Assembly: GCA_021812735.1 (NCBI GenBank) | Contig: JAKAMV010000670.1 | Coordinates: 1-5,708 of the forward strand | DNA: 5,708 nucleotides | From: Chloroflexota bacterium | Lineage (GTDB): Bacteria > Chloroflexota > Limnocylindria > Limnocylindrales > CSP1-4 | Direction of reading: 5' to 3' | Shown here: piece after piece, positions 5,602 through 5,708 of the stretch | Numbering within the stretch: position 1 is the stretch's first letter | How the letters are laid out: each line of letters opens with the position of its first letter | The notes under the pieces: generated by a model | Told to the model about the DNA's origin: nothing | The model's input: only the letters and a program-made list of their open reading frames with translations | Database searches by the model: none | Made by a program: the position numbers and the translations under genes

Positions 5602-5708
5602 CAGCGGATCCGCACCGGCGGTGAACCGCAGCACCAGCTTCCCCGCGGCATCCGGCACAAGATAGCGAAATACGCGCTCGTGGGCCTTGCGTGGGCCGCG
5701 CGCCGCCT
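5602..5708 (-). other. unassigned segment after the HD-GYP break, perhaps a C-terminal gene piece on the minus strand
   Basis: Neither plus-strand frame shift nor read-through continues the HD-GYP domain here. On the minus strand the frame entering from the right edge reads KAHERVFRYLVPDAAGKLVL followed by RFTAGADPLQ, which looks like a beta-rich extracellular or malectin-like C-terminal segment. It then runs into the antisense of the HD-GYP piece and stops at a TAG at 5539-5541. The family suggestion is from memory of similar patterns and is weak. If correct, this would be a third unrelated sequence joined at about 5602. Confidence 0.2.

Overview
The window comes from a GC-rich bacterium (about 70% GC, with G/C at nearly every third codon position in the main genes). 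The gene order is glyA, a WecA/TagO-type phosphoglycosyl transferase, a short AtpI/AtpZ-like protein, then atpB-atpE-atpF-atpH, all on the minus strand. This order resembles the actinobacterial F1Fo ATP synthase locus, where glyA and rfe/wecA sit just upstream of atpI-atpB. Similar arrangements may occur in GC-rich Chloroflexota. I favour a deep-branching actinobacterium or a GC-rich Chloroflexota member and cannot decide between them.

Layout, from the upstream end of the operon (right) to the left. Positions 3896-5233 hold glyA (serine hydroxymethyltransferase), most likely starting at a GTG behind a strong AGGAGGT site. Positions 2713-3852 hold a polytopic polyprenyl-phosphate sugar-1-phosphate transferase in which one normally conserved metal-binding Asp is Thr. 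A 104-bp gap (2609-2712) carries a good extended -10 promoter candidate and a small repeat/palindrome array. This is the probable start of the ATP synthase transcript. Next come atpI/atpZ-like (2393-2608), a possible 18-codon mini-ORF (2333-2389), atpB (1329-2336), a hairpin just upstream of the atpE ribosome binding site, atpE (1032-1259), atpF (444-1013) and the first 148 codons of atpH (1-444), which runs off the left edge.

The Fo genes together encode the membrane sector: subunits a, c and b, the stator subunit delta, and an assembly/ion-handling accessory protein. glyA (one-carbon metabolism) and the glycan-lipid transferase share the strand and may be co-transcribed from further upstream, but neither is part of the ATP synthase.

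The right-hand 300 bases do not fit the rest. From about 5398 the GC content falls from about 80% to about 65%. A 68-codon piece of an HD-GYP phosphodiesterase appears on the plus strand without its upstream domain, and it breaks off exactly at the catalytic His-Asp pair. The last 105 bases then look like a third, unrelated sequence. This is either a scar of gene fragments or a chimeric contig end. I saw no RNA genes, CRISPR arrays or insertion sequences, and no convincing new biological system. The best leads are the variant transferase active site, the mini-ORF and hairpin inside the atp operon, and the mosaic right end.
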